Assembly: GCA_001001795.1 (NCBI GenBank) | Contig: LCLB01000002.1 | Coordinates: 1-33,344, forward strand | Length of the DNA stretch: 33,344 nucleotides | Direction of reading: 5' to 3' | Source: Parcubacteria group bacterium GW2011_GWF1_45_5 | GTDB lineage: Bacteria > Patescibacteriota > Minisyncoccia > UBA6257 > Brennerbacteraceae | Part shown: positions 13,714 to 21,478 of the stretch, in pieces | Position numbering within the stretch: position 1 is the stretch's first letter | How the letters are laid out: each line of letters begins with the position of its first letter | Program-made: the position numbers and the translations under genes | The notes under the pieces: generated by a model | What the model was told of the DNA's origin: nothing | Database searches by the model: none | What the model saw: only the letters and a program-made list of their open reading frames with translations

Positions 13714-15498
13714 ATGTCTAAAATTCTTGATGAAAAACTGTCCCAAAAATCGGACAAGGAACAGCAGCTCTGGGCGCTGCGCCACACCGCCGAGCACGTG
13801 CTCCATTGCGCCATGCAGAACCTGTATCCAGGGCTCAAGAAAGCCATGGGGCCGGCAACGAGCGATGGATTTTACCACGACTTCGATCTGGATGAAAAAA
13901 TAACTGAAGAAGATTTTCCGAAAATCGAAAAAGAAATGCAGCGCCTGATTAAGGCCGATTTCCCTATGATCCAAGAAATGGTTTCCCCCCAGAAAGCCCG
14001 GGAAATCTTTAAAGATAATCCATATAAACTCGAATGGATCAGCGACATCGAAAAGCGCGGGGAAGAAGTATCTATTTACAAAATGGGTGACGAAGATCTG
14101 GATTTATGCAGCGGCCCGCACGTAAAATCAACCGGAGATATTAAGGCATTTAAACTTCTTTCGGTTGCGGGTGCATACTGGCACGGCGACGAGAAAAATA
14201 AAATGCTCCAGCGCATGTACGGAACCTGTTTCTTTTCTCGAAAAGAACTCGATGAGTACCTTTGTATGCAAGAAGAGGCGGAAAAGCGCGATCACCGTAA
14301 ATTAGGCAAAGAACTAGATTTGTTCGTGTTCTCTGACCTGGTCGGAAAGGGCTTGCCGCTGCTGACTCCCAAAGGAACGGTTATCCGCAAAGAGCTCGAA
14401 AAATTCATACTTGAAGAAGAAACCAAGCGAGGCTATCAACACGTGGTTACCCCTCCTTTGGCAAAGGTTGACCTGTATAAAAAATCAGGCCATTTCCCGT
14501 ACTACAAGGACACCATGTACCCGGTCATGGCTATCGACGAAGAAGAACTTATCCTGCGCCCCATGACCTGTCCCCATCATTTCATGCTCTACAAATCACG
14601 GCCGCACAGCTATAAAGAACTGCCGGTACGATTCGCGGAAATCTCTCCCCAGTTCCGGTATGAAAAATCAGGGGAATTATCGGGTCTCACCCGGGTACGC
14701 ATGTTCTGTTTGGCTGATGCTCATATTATGTGTGCCAAAGAACAGGCGAAAGACGAAATTAAAAACGTACTCGAGCTTATTGACTACGCGAACAACATTT
14801 TCGGGCTTAAAAAGGGTACTGATTACCGCTACCGGTTGTCCTTAGGTGACCGCAATGACGACAAAAAATACTACAAAGATGATTCTGCCTGGGACAATGC
14901 GGAAAACGTATTGCGCGAAGTGCTTCAAGAAGTTAACGCTCCGTTTTTCGAAGCGGAAAAAGAAGCGGCATTTTATGGCCCGAAAATAGACATTCAAATG
15001 AAAAAAGTGAATGGCCAGGAAGAAACCGCATTCACCGTGCAATACGACTTTGTTATGCCGAAACGGTTCGAGCTCACTTATGTCGACAATGAAGGAAAAG
15101 AACGAGAAGTGGTGGTGGTGCACCGCTCCTCCATCGGCGCATTCGAACGCATCATGGCACTCCTGATCGAGCACTACGCCGGTGCCTTCCCTTTGTGGCT
15201 CGCGCCGGTTCAGGTCGCCGTGATGCCCATCGGATTAAAACATGTGGACTTTGCGAAAAACGTTATGCAGATGCTTAAGCAAAATAACATCCGCGTTGAT
15301 CTTTATGACGAAGATACTATTTCAAAACGCATTCGCAATGCGGAAATGCAAAAAATCCCATATATTGCCATAATTGGCGACAAAGAAATTTCAGCTGACT
15401 CGGTGGCCTTACGGGAACGCGGTAAGGGTGATACGGGACAGATTAAAATTCAAGATTTTATTGATCGCCTGATGCACGAAGCTAACACTAAAAAATGA
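13714..15498 (+). CDS. thrS: Threonine--tRNA ligase, lacking the N-terminal TGS domain
   Basis: Class II aminoacyl-tRNA synthetase charging tRNA-Thr, 594 residues against about 640 in E. coli; the missing part is the N-terminal TGS domain. The editing domain is present: HTAEH (24-28) and the CSGPH motif near residue 130. Catalytic domain: motif 2 region FRYEKSGELSGLTRVRMF, zinc ligands in MTCPHH, ADAHIMC and VVVHRSSIGAF (also motif 3). The C-terminal anticodon-binding domain begins near PLWLAPVQVAVMPIG. The leader upstream carries a threonine attenuator. There is no Shine-Dalgarno; TAAAAT lies 6 nt before the ATG, so an additional leaderless promoter is possible. It overlaps the next gene by 4 nt. 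Confidence 0.97.
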   Translation: MSKILDEKLSQKSDKEQQLWALRHTAEHVLHCAMQNLYPGLKKAMGPATSDGFYHDFDLDEKITEEDFPKIEKEMQRLIKADFPMIQEMVSPQKAREIFKDNPYKLEWISDIEKRGEEVSIYKMGDEDLDLCSGPHVKSTGDIKAFKLLSVAGAYWHGDEKNKMLQRMYGTCFFSRKELDEYLCMQEEAEKRDHRKLGKELDLFVFSDLVGKGLPLLTPKGTVIRKELEKFILEEETKRGYQHVVTPPLAKVDLYKKSGHFPYYKDTMYPVMAIDEEELILRPMTCPHHFMLYKSRPHSYKELPVRFAEISPQFRYEKSGELSGLTRVRMFCLADAHIMCAKEQAKDEIKNVLELIDYANNIFGLKKGTDYRYRLSLGDRNDDKKYYKDDSAWDNAENVLREVLQEVNAPFFEAEKEAAFYGPKIDIQMKKVNGQEETAFTVQYDFVMPKRFELTYVDNEGKEREVVVVHRSSIGAFERIMALLIEHYAGAFPLWLAPVQVAVMPIGLKHVDFAKNVMQMLKQNNIRVDLYDEDTISKRIRNAEMQKIPYIAIIGDKEISADSVALRERGKGDTGQIKIQDFIDRLMHEANTKK

Positions 15499-15839
15499 AA
15501 ATGATAAGAAGAAAAAGCATTGTTCCCTTAATGCCAACACGCCCGGGCGCATACCGCGAACAAGCACCCGTGCTTATGCTTGAAAAAGTAATAGAAAACC
15601 TTTTAAAACCATTATTTATTAGGGTAGGGCTTGACGAGACAATCACTGGACCAGAATTGCAAGAAGCCAAGCAAAGTTTCTGGGCGCAAATAGACAGGAT
15701 TGAAATGATTAAAACCTACAAAGATAGTATCACCCCATTGTTAGAAATAACTGATACCGACCCCTGGACTGCCGAAACCCTTAAAGACATCGAAAAAGAA
15801 CTTATAAACATTGGGATTTATACTTCACCAAATCTATAG
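15495..15839 (+). CDS. Small hypothetical protein coupled to thrS
   Basis: 114 residues, no family recognised. The start codon overlaps the thrS stop (ATGA), a typical sign of translational coupling and the main reason to accept the gene. An alternative ATG lies two codons later. The protein is soluble, mixed alpha-helical in composition, with a basic N-terminus (MKMIRRKS) and an acidic, Thr-rich C-terminal half. No catalytic motif is visible. Confidence 0.7.
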   Translation: MKMIRRKSIVPLMPTRPGAYREQAPVLMLEKVIENLLKPLFIRVGLDETITGPELQEAKQSFWAQIDRIEMIKTYKDSITPLLEITDTDPWTAETLKDIEKELINIGIYTSPNL

Positions 15840-15928
15840 ACATGGCCGGACAATCAATGAAAATTATTCCCGAGATTAACCCGAGAACAAAGAATGAAAA
15901 TTCGTGAGGAAAAAACTGGAGAAAAATT

Positions 15929-16792
15929 ATGAAAAAAAATAACCTTATCATCGGTATTGACGCGGGCGGCACAAAAGTCAGGGGTGTGCTGATGGCGGGT
16001 AAAAAAATACTGAAACGTGCGGAAAAACTTCATGGCGTACCCAATCCTACCAAAAAAATATTCCTTGAGTCTCTTTTCTTTGTACTTAATGCTTTGTTTT
16101 CGCCAAAATTAAAGCGAGTTGGCATTGGTCTGCCTGGAGTTATCACAAAAAATCGTGTGGTTGGCGCCGGTAACGTAAAAATCCTATCGCGTTTGGATAT
16201 AAAAAAACTCATTGAAAAGAAATACAAGATAAAAGTGCTCCTGGATAATGATGTTAAAACCGCACTTCGCGCCGAGGCAACTCTTTTGCCCAAATACTCA
16301 TCCATTTTTATGCTCACTTTGGGAACCGGCATTGGCGCAGCCTGGTGGCAAAATAAACAGATTATGAAGGGAAGTTTCGGCACGGCTTACGAGCTCGGTC
16401 AGATGATTATAGACAAAAAACAAAAGCATTTTCTCGAATTGGAGGATTTTTGCGCCCGAAAGTTTTTCAAAACAAAAGGATTCACCCCATTAGTCTCGGA
16501 ACAACGCGCTTATCTAGGAAGCCAAACACATAAAAGACTCTGGAAAGAACTTGGAGAAAGCCTGGGGATTGCCCTCGCCAATATCACCAACCTGATTGAG
16601 CCGGAGATTATTATCATTGGCGGTGGGCTCAACCACGCCTGGCCCCTGTTTATTCCTTACACCAAAAAAACATTTAAAAAATTAGTGTTGTCTCCTATTG
16701 CTGCCAGAAAAACCAAGATTATCAAAGCTAAATTCGATAAATGGTCCGGTGCAATTGGCGCAGCGCTTTTGGCCAAGAAGCCGCGTCCGTGA
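15929..16792 (+). CDS. ROK-family sugar kinase / transcriptional regulator-like protein
   Basis: 287 residues. The N-terminal phosphate-binding motif GIDAGGTKVRGVLM is the ROK/glucokinase signature. LLDNDVKTALRAEA contains the probable catalytic Asp, and LTLGTGIGAAW and IIIIGGGLNHAW are the adenosine and phosphate loops of the actin-like ATPase fold. No helix-turn-helix domain, so it is a kinase rather than a repressor. The ROK zinc motif (CxCGxxGC) is absent; the region reads ELEDFCARKFF. The substrate is probably a hexose, unproven. GGAGA 6 nt before the ATG makes this one of the few genes here with a clear ribosome-binding site. The stop codon lies in a GTGAAAC/GTTTCAC palindrome. Confidence 0.85.
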   Translation: MKKNNLIIGIDAGGTKVRGVLMAGKKILKRAEKLHGVPNPTKKIFLESLFFVLNALFSPKLKRVGIGLPGVITKNRVVGAGNVKILSRLDIKKLIEKKYKIKVLLDNDVKTALRAEATLLPKYSSIFMLTLGTGIGAAWWQNKQIMKGSFGTAYELGQMIIDKKQKHFLELEDFCARKFFKTKGFTPLVSEQRAYLGSQTHKRLWKELGESLGIALANITNLIEPEIIIIGGGLNHAWPLFIPYTKKTFKKLVLSPIAARKTKIIKAKFDKWSGAIGAALLAKKPRP

Positions 16793-16862
16793 AACATCTG
16801 TTTCACGGAAATCCAATAATCCTATTTTGTGAAACATGCAAAACGTTTCACAATGTTTCACA
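16787..16862. repeat. GTGAAAC/GTTTCAC inverted repeats between ROK and yraN
   Basis: CCGTGAAACA-TC-TGTTTCACGG (16787-16808, 10-bp arms) is followed by TTGTGAAAC...GTTTCACAA (around 16827-16852) and a further TGTTTCACATG. They share half-sites with the parS-like cluster at 25273-25444, but none has the central CACGTG. They may be weak ParB sites or termination hairpins for the convergent genes. Confidence 0.55.
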
Positions 16863-17217
16863 TGGTAATATTTTCGTAATGCCGGACGTCTTTAACCTCA
16901 CTGTTCCCTTTTAATTCCACGGCAACCAAATCTAGCTGGTAGTCAGTACCAATCACTCGCCTGTCTTTCAGGTAGGCGCGAATAGTGCGCTGCATTTTTT
17001 GCATTTTGTTTTCCGTAAAATGGAGTTCCGGTGTAAAGCCGTTCGCGTTTTCCTTTAAAGTCTTCACTTCAACAAAAATAATAACGTTTTCTTTCCGACA
17101 CACGATATCGAGCTCGCCGAACGGGGTGCGGAAATTCCGCTCACATATTTTGTATCCGTAACTTTCAAGATACTTCGTTGCACAATCCTCTCCTCGTTGG
17201 CCGGTTTCGCTTTGCAT
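16858..17217 (-). CDS. yraN: YraN / UPF0102 family nuclease-like protein
   Basis: 119 residues, standard family length. The restriction-endonuclease-like core is visible: RGEDCATKYLESYGYKI, then GELDIVCRKENVIIFVEVKT, containing the D...ExK metal-site pattern, then a helical C-terminal part. The family is conserved near rnhB/rplS in many bacteria and is thought to act on DNA (Holliday-junction-like or recombination roles have been suggested), but its function is not settled. A TACAAT (17224-17229) 6 nt before the ATG suggests a leaderless transcript. It is divergent from the S66 peptidase. Confidence 0.9.
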   Translation of the reverse strand: MQSETGQRGEDCATKYLESYGYKICERNFRTPFGELDIVCRKENVIIFVEVKTLKENANGFTPELHFTENKMQKMQRTIRAYLKDRRVIGTDYQLDLVAVELKGNSEVKDVRHYENITM

Positions 17218-17223
17218 GTAAAT

Positions 17224-17258
17224 ATTGTATCATTGGAGTAGAGAATGGTTCATATAAT
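17224..17258. promoter_or_regulatory. Divergent -10 elements for yraN and the S66 peptidase
   Basis: Minus-strand TACAAT (17224-17229) is 6 nt before the yraN ATG. Plus-strand TATAAT (17253-17258) is 11 nt before the S66 ATG at 17270. The -35 elements are weak on both sides. Both messages would be leaderless or nearly so. Confidence 0.55.
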
Positions 17259-17269
17259 GATAATGATGT

Positions 17270-18295
17270 ATGCAGATACTTTTACCGAAAAAACTGAATA
17301 CTGATAGTAAAATCCATCTCGTACCCATTTCCTCACCTGTCCAAAAATCAGATGCCGAATTATTCGCGGACGCGGTAAAACGTTTGAAAGAAGCGTATCC
17401 GCACACCAAGGTCTTCGATATCCAACACAAGAACCTTGATCCGCGATATTTGGCGGGTTCTGAAAACGAACGCCTCCGCATCTTGAAGCGCGCCATCCGC
17501 GAGGGCGCAAACTGGCTGATACCGATTTACGGGGGCACGGGGTGCGCCGATGTGGTGCGCTATATAAGAAAAGAAGACCTGGCCCTTATCAGAAAATACC
17601 GGCCCATTGTCAACGGCTTCAGTGATGCTACTTTTTTGCTCAATTTCCTGTGGTTTAAGATTAAACTTGTAACTTTCCACTTTTCCAATGCTTGCGGCCT
17701 TTTTTACTACACGAACCATGAAGATTTCTTTGACGCCATCTCGGGGAAAATCACAACCCTTTCGTACCATCGCCCGGAATACAGCTGGCTCACGCCAAAC
17801 AACACCGGACCGTCTGAACCGATTGTCGGTACCGCAATCGGCGGCAACCTGGGAACCTTCCGCGATCTTCTCGATATTTGTCAGATTAAACCGCGCTCAT
17901 GGGAAGACTACATCTTGTTTGTAGAAGATATTGACCTGGATATGGAAGACCTGCACCGCATCATCATTTCCCTTGATCAAAAGGGAGTGTTTATGCACGT
18001 CAAGGCAGTGGTGTTGGGCCTTATGAACGAAAAATCTTTCAGGAAAAGCTGGATGCAGCTTAACCGCACGTTCACCAACGAATCCATGGCTGATCACATG
18101 TTCGAGTACCTGATCAGTGACGTTATTGAAGAGCGCACTGAAGACCGCGATCCACTCTATATTTTGAAAGTTAATGATTTCGGCCACGAAGATCCTGCCC
18201 ACGGAGCGAAGGACCAAATGGTTATTCCCATAGGCGCACAGACTACCTTGCATCCCGATGGCACGATTGAATTCAAGGGCCCGTTCGTGGAGTAA
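17270..18295 (+). CDS. S66-family LD-carboxypeptidase / MccF-like peptidase
   Basis: 341 residues. Family S66 serine peptidases cleave the L,D bond of murein tetrapeptides (LdcA) or microcin C7-type peptidyl-nucleotides (MccF). Catalytic elements: nucleophile Ser in VNGFSDATFLL, Glu in YILFVEDIDLD, His in VNDFGHEDPAHG. Substrate-loop signatures IPIYGGTGCADVVRYI and GTAIGGNLGTF are also typical. No signal peptide, so cytoplasmic, consistent with murein recycling or peptide-toxin immunity. The MccF-like length and C-terminal TTLHPDGTIEF mildly favour the MccF branch. The next gene fragment converges immediately (18296). Confidence 0.9.
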   Translation: MQILLPKKLNTDSKIHLVPISSPVQKSDAELFADAVKRLKEAYPHTKVFDIQHKNLDPRYLAGSENERLRILKRAIREGANWLIPIYGGTGCADVVRYIRKEDLALIRKYRPIVNGFSDATFLLNFLWFKIKLVTFHFSNACGLFYYTNHEDFFDAISGKITTLSYHRPEYSWLTPNNTGPSEPIVGTAIGGNLGTFRDLLDICQIKPRSWEDYILFVEDIDLDMEDLHRIIISLDQKGVFMHVKAVVLGLMNEKSFRKSWMQLNRTFTNESMADHMFEYLISDVIEERTEDRDPLYILKVNDFGHEDPAHGAKDQMVIPIGAQTTLHPDGTIEFKGPFVE

Positions 18296-18634
18296 TCACA
18301 AACTTACCACGTTCTTTGGCGCACCCGAAACGCAGGAAATAATATTGTTATACCAAATCTCAAACGTGCGAAGTTGAGATTCTTTGGTGTGCCAGCCGAG
18401 CGGAGGCAATATTGGTAAATTCCCAGGAAAATCATTCAAATTCCTACTAGTACTCTCAAGCGCTGCACCTGCAATTCGTCCGTCTTTCACCATTTGTATA
18501 ACCCATTCTGTGTCCCACGCAGTTTCTCCGGCAATATTAACGAGATAGGCGCCTTGCTTCAACAAAGAAAGTCTCTCCTTATTAAGAAAAGATATTGTTA
18601 ATGCAACACGGGGAAAATTCCCTACGCGGGTAAA
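18296..18634 (-). pseudogene. Remnant of a D-isomer-specific 2-hydroxyacid dehydrogenase
   Basis: An open frame of 112 codons matches only the C-terminal part of NAD-dependent 2-hydroxyacid (phosphoglycerate-type) dehydrogenases: FLNKERLSLLKQGAYLVNIA, then DGRIAGAAL, then WHTKES near the end. The N-terminal substrate and nucleotide domain (GxGxxG) is missing and the frame is closed by TAG at 18635. The usual ARG with catalytic Arg reads AGE, and the His-containing PHxA motif reads PPLGWH. It is a decayed, non-catalytic fragment. A short expressed protein starting at an ATG or TTG near 18565 is conceivable but unlikely to be functional. Confidence 0.75.
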
Positions 18635-18642
18635 CTAATCAG

Positions 18643-19200
18643 TTAAGCTCCGATTTTATCCTGATCAATTAATTTTCTCAAATATTCCGACTGATTCAGG
18701 CCATACTTACGCGAAGATTCTCGAAGGTATCGCACTTGGCTCGGTGACAAAAACAAGTTAAACCTTTCGCTTAACAGTGATTTCTGGGCGGTTTCCACAA
18801 ACTTAGCAACAATACCCTCAATGTTCTGCTCGTTGTACATTGTGCCGTGAAAATAACGAAGGTTGATTTTGTTGTCAATATTCTCGTGGACGGAAACGCA
18901 CAATACATGCTTCTTGCTCTGGACTGCGATCGTTGCTTCATGGCCAAGCTGGAAATCCTCATGGCTGATCTCGATAATAACCGCGTCGGCCCACTCTATG
19001 CCCCGCCGGATTGCTTCTCTGTGAACTTTATTCTGATCGCCGAGTTGTGCTATTTCTTGCTTCGACAAAAGCGATAAATAATTTCCCAGCTCCGGCGAAA
19101 TGACCTCCACGCAGATCTGTTGGATAGCCCGCAAAACCAAATCATAATACTTTTGATATCTGTTTTTTCCGTAATAAGAACAGGTATAGAATATTCTCAT
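18643..19200 (-). CDS. Nucleoside 2-deoxyribosyltransferase-like protein with C-terminal RHH-type tail
   Basis: 185 residues. The N-terminal domain (1-125) resembles the deoxyribosyltransferase / nucleotide-sugar-hydrolase-like Rossmann fold: MRIFYTCSYYG at the start, WADAVIIEISHEDFQLGHEA (the Asp/Glu segment), KKHVLCVSVHE. Residues about 145-182, FNLFLSPSQVRYLRESSRKY and GLNQSEYLRKLID, look like a ribbon-helix-helix DNA-binding unit (strand, then two helices). That would be a nucleotide-sensing domain fused to a DNA-binding domain, a plausible autoregulator; this is inference. Its promoter shares a palindrome with the divergent VOC gene. Confidence 0.75.
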   Translation of the reverse strand: MRIFYTCSYYGKNRYQKYYDLVLRAIQQICVEVISPELGNYLSLLSKQEIAQLGDQNKVHREAIRRGIEWADAVIIEISHEDFQLGHEATIAVQSKKHVLCVSVHENIDNKINLRYFHGTMYNEQNIEGIVAKFVETAQKSLLSERFNLFLSPSQVRYLRESSRKYGLNQSEYLRKLIDQDKIGA

Positions 19201-19209
19201 ACTGATATA

Positions 19210-19252
19210 TGTATATCATAATTGTTGACAATAAGTCAACTAATCGTATCAT
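19210..19252. promoter_or_regulatory. Divergent promoters around a GTTGAC/GTCAAC palindrome
   Basis: GTTGAC-aataa-GTCAAC (19224-19240) contains the -35 of both directions. Plus: TTGACA (19225-19230), 16 bp, TATCAT (19247-19252). Minus: TTGACT (19234-19239), 18 bp, TATACA (19210-19215), 9 nt before the ATG at 19200. A dimeric regulator binding the palindrome would block both promoters. The minus gene's own RHH-like domain is the obvious candidate. Confidence 0.55.
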
Positions 19253-19274
19253 TGTGGTAAATATACATATACTT

Positions 19275-19724
19275 ATGTCTATCAATACCATCGGTACACA
19301 CATAAAGGTTTCAAACTTCAGAAAATCTGAAAGATTTTACAAATCTTTAGGGTTTAAGAAAGTTTTTGAGTATGGCCCGACAAAAAAAATTAAAGAAGAT
19401 TATTCTGGCGCGATTTTCGAGCACAGCGGATGCAAGTTGGAAATTGCCGACGGCCACCGGGCCGTGAAACACGATGTTTTCAAGCAAAGAATCACCACCT
19501 CGAAAATTTCCTTGACAATTAGCGTAAATAAAATTTCAGCTATTTTAAGGCTCTGCCGCCGATACCATATACCCATAGCAGTCTACCCCCGACATTATTA
19601 TTGGGGGACTTTAGAGATGGTAGTCAAAGACCCGGACGGATTAGTCTTGGTATTTATTACTCCTTACAGTGAAGCTGAAGCTCGAAAGATAAAAGTAGAT
19701 GAATCTTGGTCTATAAAACCGTAA
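19275..19724 (+). CDS. VOC (glyoxalase/bleomycin-resistance fold) protein
   Basis: 149 residues from the ATG at 19275. TIGTHIKVSNFRKSERFYKSLGF is the standard N-terminal beta-alpha-beta of the vicinal oxygen chelate superfamily, with metal ligand His and a SLGF turn. KDPDGLVLVFITP is the usual second-module end. One metal ligand pattern (H...E) may be present, but the substrate is not predictable: lactoylglutathione, aromatic ring or antibiotic binding are all possible. The upstream in-frame ATG at 19209 would encode a non-homologous hydrophobic extension overlapping the promoter, so it is rejected. Confidence 0.8.
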   Translation: MSINTIGTHIKVSNFRKSERFYKSLGFKKVFEYGPTKKIKEDYSGAIFEHSGCKLEIADGHRAVKHDVFKQRITTSKISLTISVNKISAILRLCRRYHIPIAVYPRHYYWGTLEMVVKDPDGLVLVFITPYSEAEARKIKVDESWSIKP

Positions 19725-19730
19725 AAACTG

Positions 19731-20471
19731 TCAGAAAAGTTGATCTGTGTATCCTAATGGTTCAAAATACCCATCACCGTCTTTAATCTCATCCATTAAG
19801 TCATTAACTTCTTGTTCGCTTAAAGAACTTTTATACTGCAATAGGGCGTTTTTTCTTTTATCAATAAAACTGGTCACGTCAAAATATTTCACGCTAGAGT
19901 CGGAATATGCATCGCTAAATAAAATGTAATTAACAATATGCGGCGCCAAACCCTCTCGCCCGAAATGTTTCGGGAAGAATCCTCTGTCTCTTGAATATGG
20001 ATATACTGCGTCCCAAGTAACCAAGCCCGCATTCCGATGGTCTCGATGGTTAACCCATCTTGAGCTGTCTGAAAACCTTACTAGTATTTCCTTGGGGTTT
20101 TGGGATATGACAATATCGGGCTTAAATTGCCTTATATAGAATGCAATCTTTTCTATATTCTCGATGGACGGCTCGAGCTCCCCGTCGGGAATATTCAAAT
20201 TAAAGTTCTCGTCGTCGGGTATCCCTAATGCCTTCCCCGCCGCCATCTGTTCACCTACCCTTATTTTACCAAAATCATTTTCAGTAACATCGATCCTGTT
20301 TTGCATCCCCTTACCGCCGTTGGTCATAACTACAGAACGAACTTTCCTTCCCGTTGCAATAAGGCGTGCGACAGTTCCTCCGCAAATCAATTCCATATCG
20401 TCAGGGTGCGCCATAACAACTAAAACCCTTTTTACGTCTCGAAAAATTTCTTCAAAAGAATCTATTTTCAT
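19731..20471 (-). CDS. PIG-L / LmbE-family zinc deacetylase
   Basis: 246 residues. Zinc site: VMAHPDDMELICGG (H and D of AHPDD) and the downstream NHRDHRNAG (HxxH). The Rossmann-like N-terminus and NGGKG follow the family pattern. Members remove acetyl groups from N-acetylglucosamine-containing conjugates (GlcNAc-PI, mycothiol or bacillithiol precursors) or chito-oligomers. Here the substrate is probably a GlcNAc derivative, unproven. It is cytoplasmic (no signal peptide). It lies 41 nt downstream of tRNA-Gly on the same strand and may be read from the tRNA promoter. Confidence 0.9.
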   Translation of the reverse strand: MKIDSFEEIFRDVKRVLVVMAHPDDMELICGGTVARLIATGRKVRSVVMTNGGKGMQNRIDVTENDFGKIRVGEQMAAGKALGIPDDENFNLNIPDGELEPSIENIEKIAFYIRQFKPDIVISQNPKEILVRFSDSSRWVNHRDHRNAGLVTWDAVYPYSRDRGFFPKHFGREGLAPHIVNYILFSDAYSDSSVKYFDVTSFIDKRKNALLQYKSSLSEQEVNDLMDEIKDGDGYFEPLGYTDQLF

Positions 20472-20512
20472 AATCGTTTTTAAATACTACAAATGCTATT
20501 TAATAAACTTTG

Positions 20513-20583
20513 AGCGGGTAGGGGGAATCGAACCCCCGTCATCAGCTTGGAAAGCTGAGGTAATGCCATTATACGATACCCGC
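20513..20583 (-). tRNA. tRNA-Gly(TCC)
   Basis: 71-nt cloverleaf on the minus strand. Acceptor GCGGGTA/TACCCGC, anticodon arm TCAGC-TTTCCAA-GCTGA with anticodon TCC, T arm GGGGG-TTCGATT-CCCCC, discriminator T as usual for bacterial tRNA-Gly. CCA is not encoded. Confidence 0.95.
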
Positions 20584-20585
20584 CT

Positions 20586-20603
20586 TCGCTGAAGCTTCGG
20601 CGG
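20586..20603. repeat. GAAGCTTC-centred imperfect palindrome next to tRNA-Gly
   Basis: TTCGCTGAAGCTTCGGCG has an imperfect palindromic core (GCTGAAGCTTCGGC). It directly abuts the 5' end of tRNA-Gly. Like the GCCTGCC and TTAGAAGC elements, it is a short GC-rich palindrome close to a tRNA. Confidence 0.45.
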
Positions 20604-20731
20604 ACAGGCCCGTCAGCAACGCTATAGGTAGCAATGAAGATTAGCCTGCGCTATCGCCATTTTAATGAATAAACGCCGTAAAGACAAGTGGATTGAACTA
20701 AAAACGCGTTAAAAATCGTCACTATTTATAG

Positions 20732-20737
20732 TATAAT
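20732..20737 (+). promoter_or_regulatory. -10 element of tmk, leaderless
   Basis: TATAAT ends exactly 6 nt before the tmk ATG (20744), so the transcript should start on the A of ATG. The -35 (TTAAAA at 20709) is weak. Confidence 0.6.
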
Positions 20738-20743
20738 GTACGT

Positions 20744-21357
20744 ATGTATATTGTTTTTGAAGGAATTGTCGGAACGGGCAAAACTACGCAATCCAAAAGG
20801 CTTTTTGAGTATTTGAAAGATAGGTGCCTTGATAAGAAAATTATCTGGACTCGGGAACCGGGCGGCACCAAGATTTCTGACGCAATAAGAACAATTGTAC
20901 AAGGGACTGCATTCGAAGAAAACATGGAACCGATCTGCGAAATATGCCTTTACGCCGCATCCCGCGCGCAATCTCTCCGCACAGTGGTTAAACCGGTTTT
21001 AGATGAGGGGGGATAGTAGTTTCTGATCGAAGTGTTTTGACTTCTTTAACCAATCAAGCTTATGGGAGGGAAATTGGTTTTGAAACTGTTTTTGCCATCA
21101 ACCGGATAGCTACTGGTGATATTTTGCCAACCCATATTATATTTCTGGATGTTCCCCTTAAAATTGGTTTGGAGCGGACATTTGACGAAAAGGGGGATAA
21201 ATTTGAGTCAATGGGGATGGACTTTTATAACAAAGTGCGCGATGGGTACGATTTCCTAAGCAAACATGAATTATTTACACATAATTTCTTACGGATTGAC
21301 GGCACCGGAACGCCTGACGAGGTGTTTACGAATATTATAAGAGCATTAAAGGTTTGA
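20744..21357 (+). pseudogene. tmk: Thymidylate kinase, split by a frameshift at a G6 tract
   Basis: dTMP to dTDP kinase; the two pieces together make about 204 residues, normal length. Part 1 (20744-21016) has P-loop FEGIVGTGKTTQ and TREPGGT. Part 2, in another frame, continues with IVVSDRSVLTSLTNQAYG (DR motif), INRIATGDILPTHIIFLDV, and the helical lid, ending at 21357. The break is at GATGAGGGGGGATAG: six Gs lead to TAG, whereas seven (or a -1 slip) give G-I-V-V-S-D-R. Every functional motif survives on both sides, so the candidates are a homopolymer assembly error, programmed or transcriptional slippage, or a very recent mutation. Tmk is normally essential, which argues against a true null. 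Confidence 0.85.
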
Positions 21358-21382
21358 TTTTTCTACTGATTTTCGCTATACT
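21354..21382 (+). promoter_or_regulatory. Promoter of the S1-domain gene
   Basis: TTGATT (21354-21359), 17-bp spacer, TATACT (21377-21382). The predicted start near 21389 places the transcript start right at the base of the leader hairpin. Confidence 0.75.
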
Positions 21383-21389
21383 CGTGTTG

Positions 21390-21461
21390 TACCCTACAAG
21401 TGATTTATATCCTGCTCGTCCAGTACTCTTTCTGTACTCGACTAGCATAGGCGCTTGTGGG
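21390..21461 (+). ncRNA. Structured 5' leader of the ribosomal S1-like gene
   Basis: One long interrupted hairpin: CCC (21392-21394)/GGG (21459-21461), ACAAGTG (21396-21402)/CGCTTGT (21452-21458), CCT/AGG, GCT/AGC, GTC/GAC and AGTAC (21422-21426)/GTACT (21434-21438), with apical loop TCTTTCT. It is followed by an unpaired A/T-rich linker to the ATG at 21479. Position and form suggest an autoregulatory S1-binding leader; S1 prefers A/U-rich single strands and several bacteria regulate rpsA this way. Match to a known RNA family cannot be judged here. Confidence 0.65.
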
Positions 21462-21478
21462 CAATTAAAATTAAACCT

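Noticed and set aside
15857-15907. 16-codon ORF before the ROK gene
   Set aside because: No ribosome-binding site, no amino-acid bias and no associated terminator. Probably chance.
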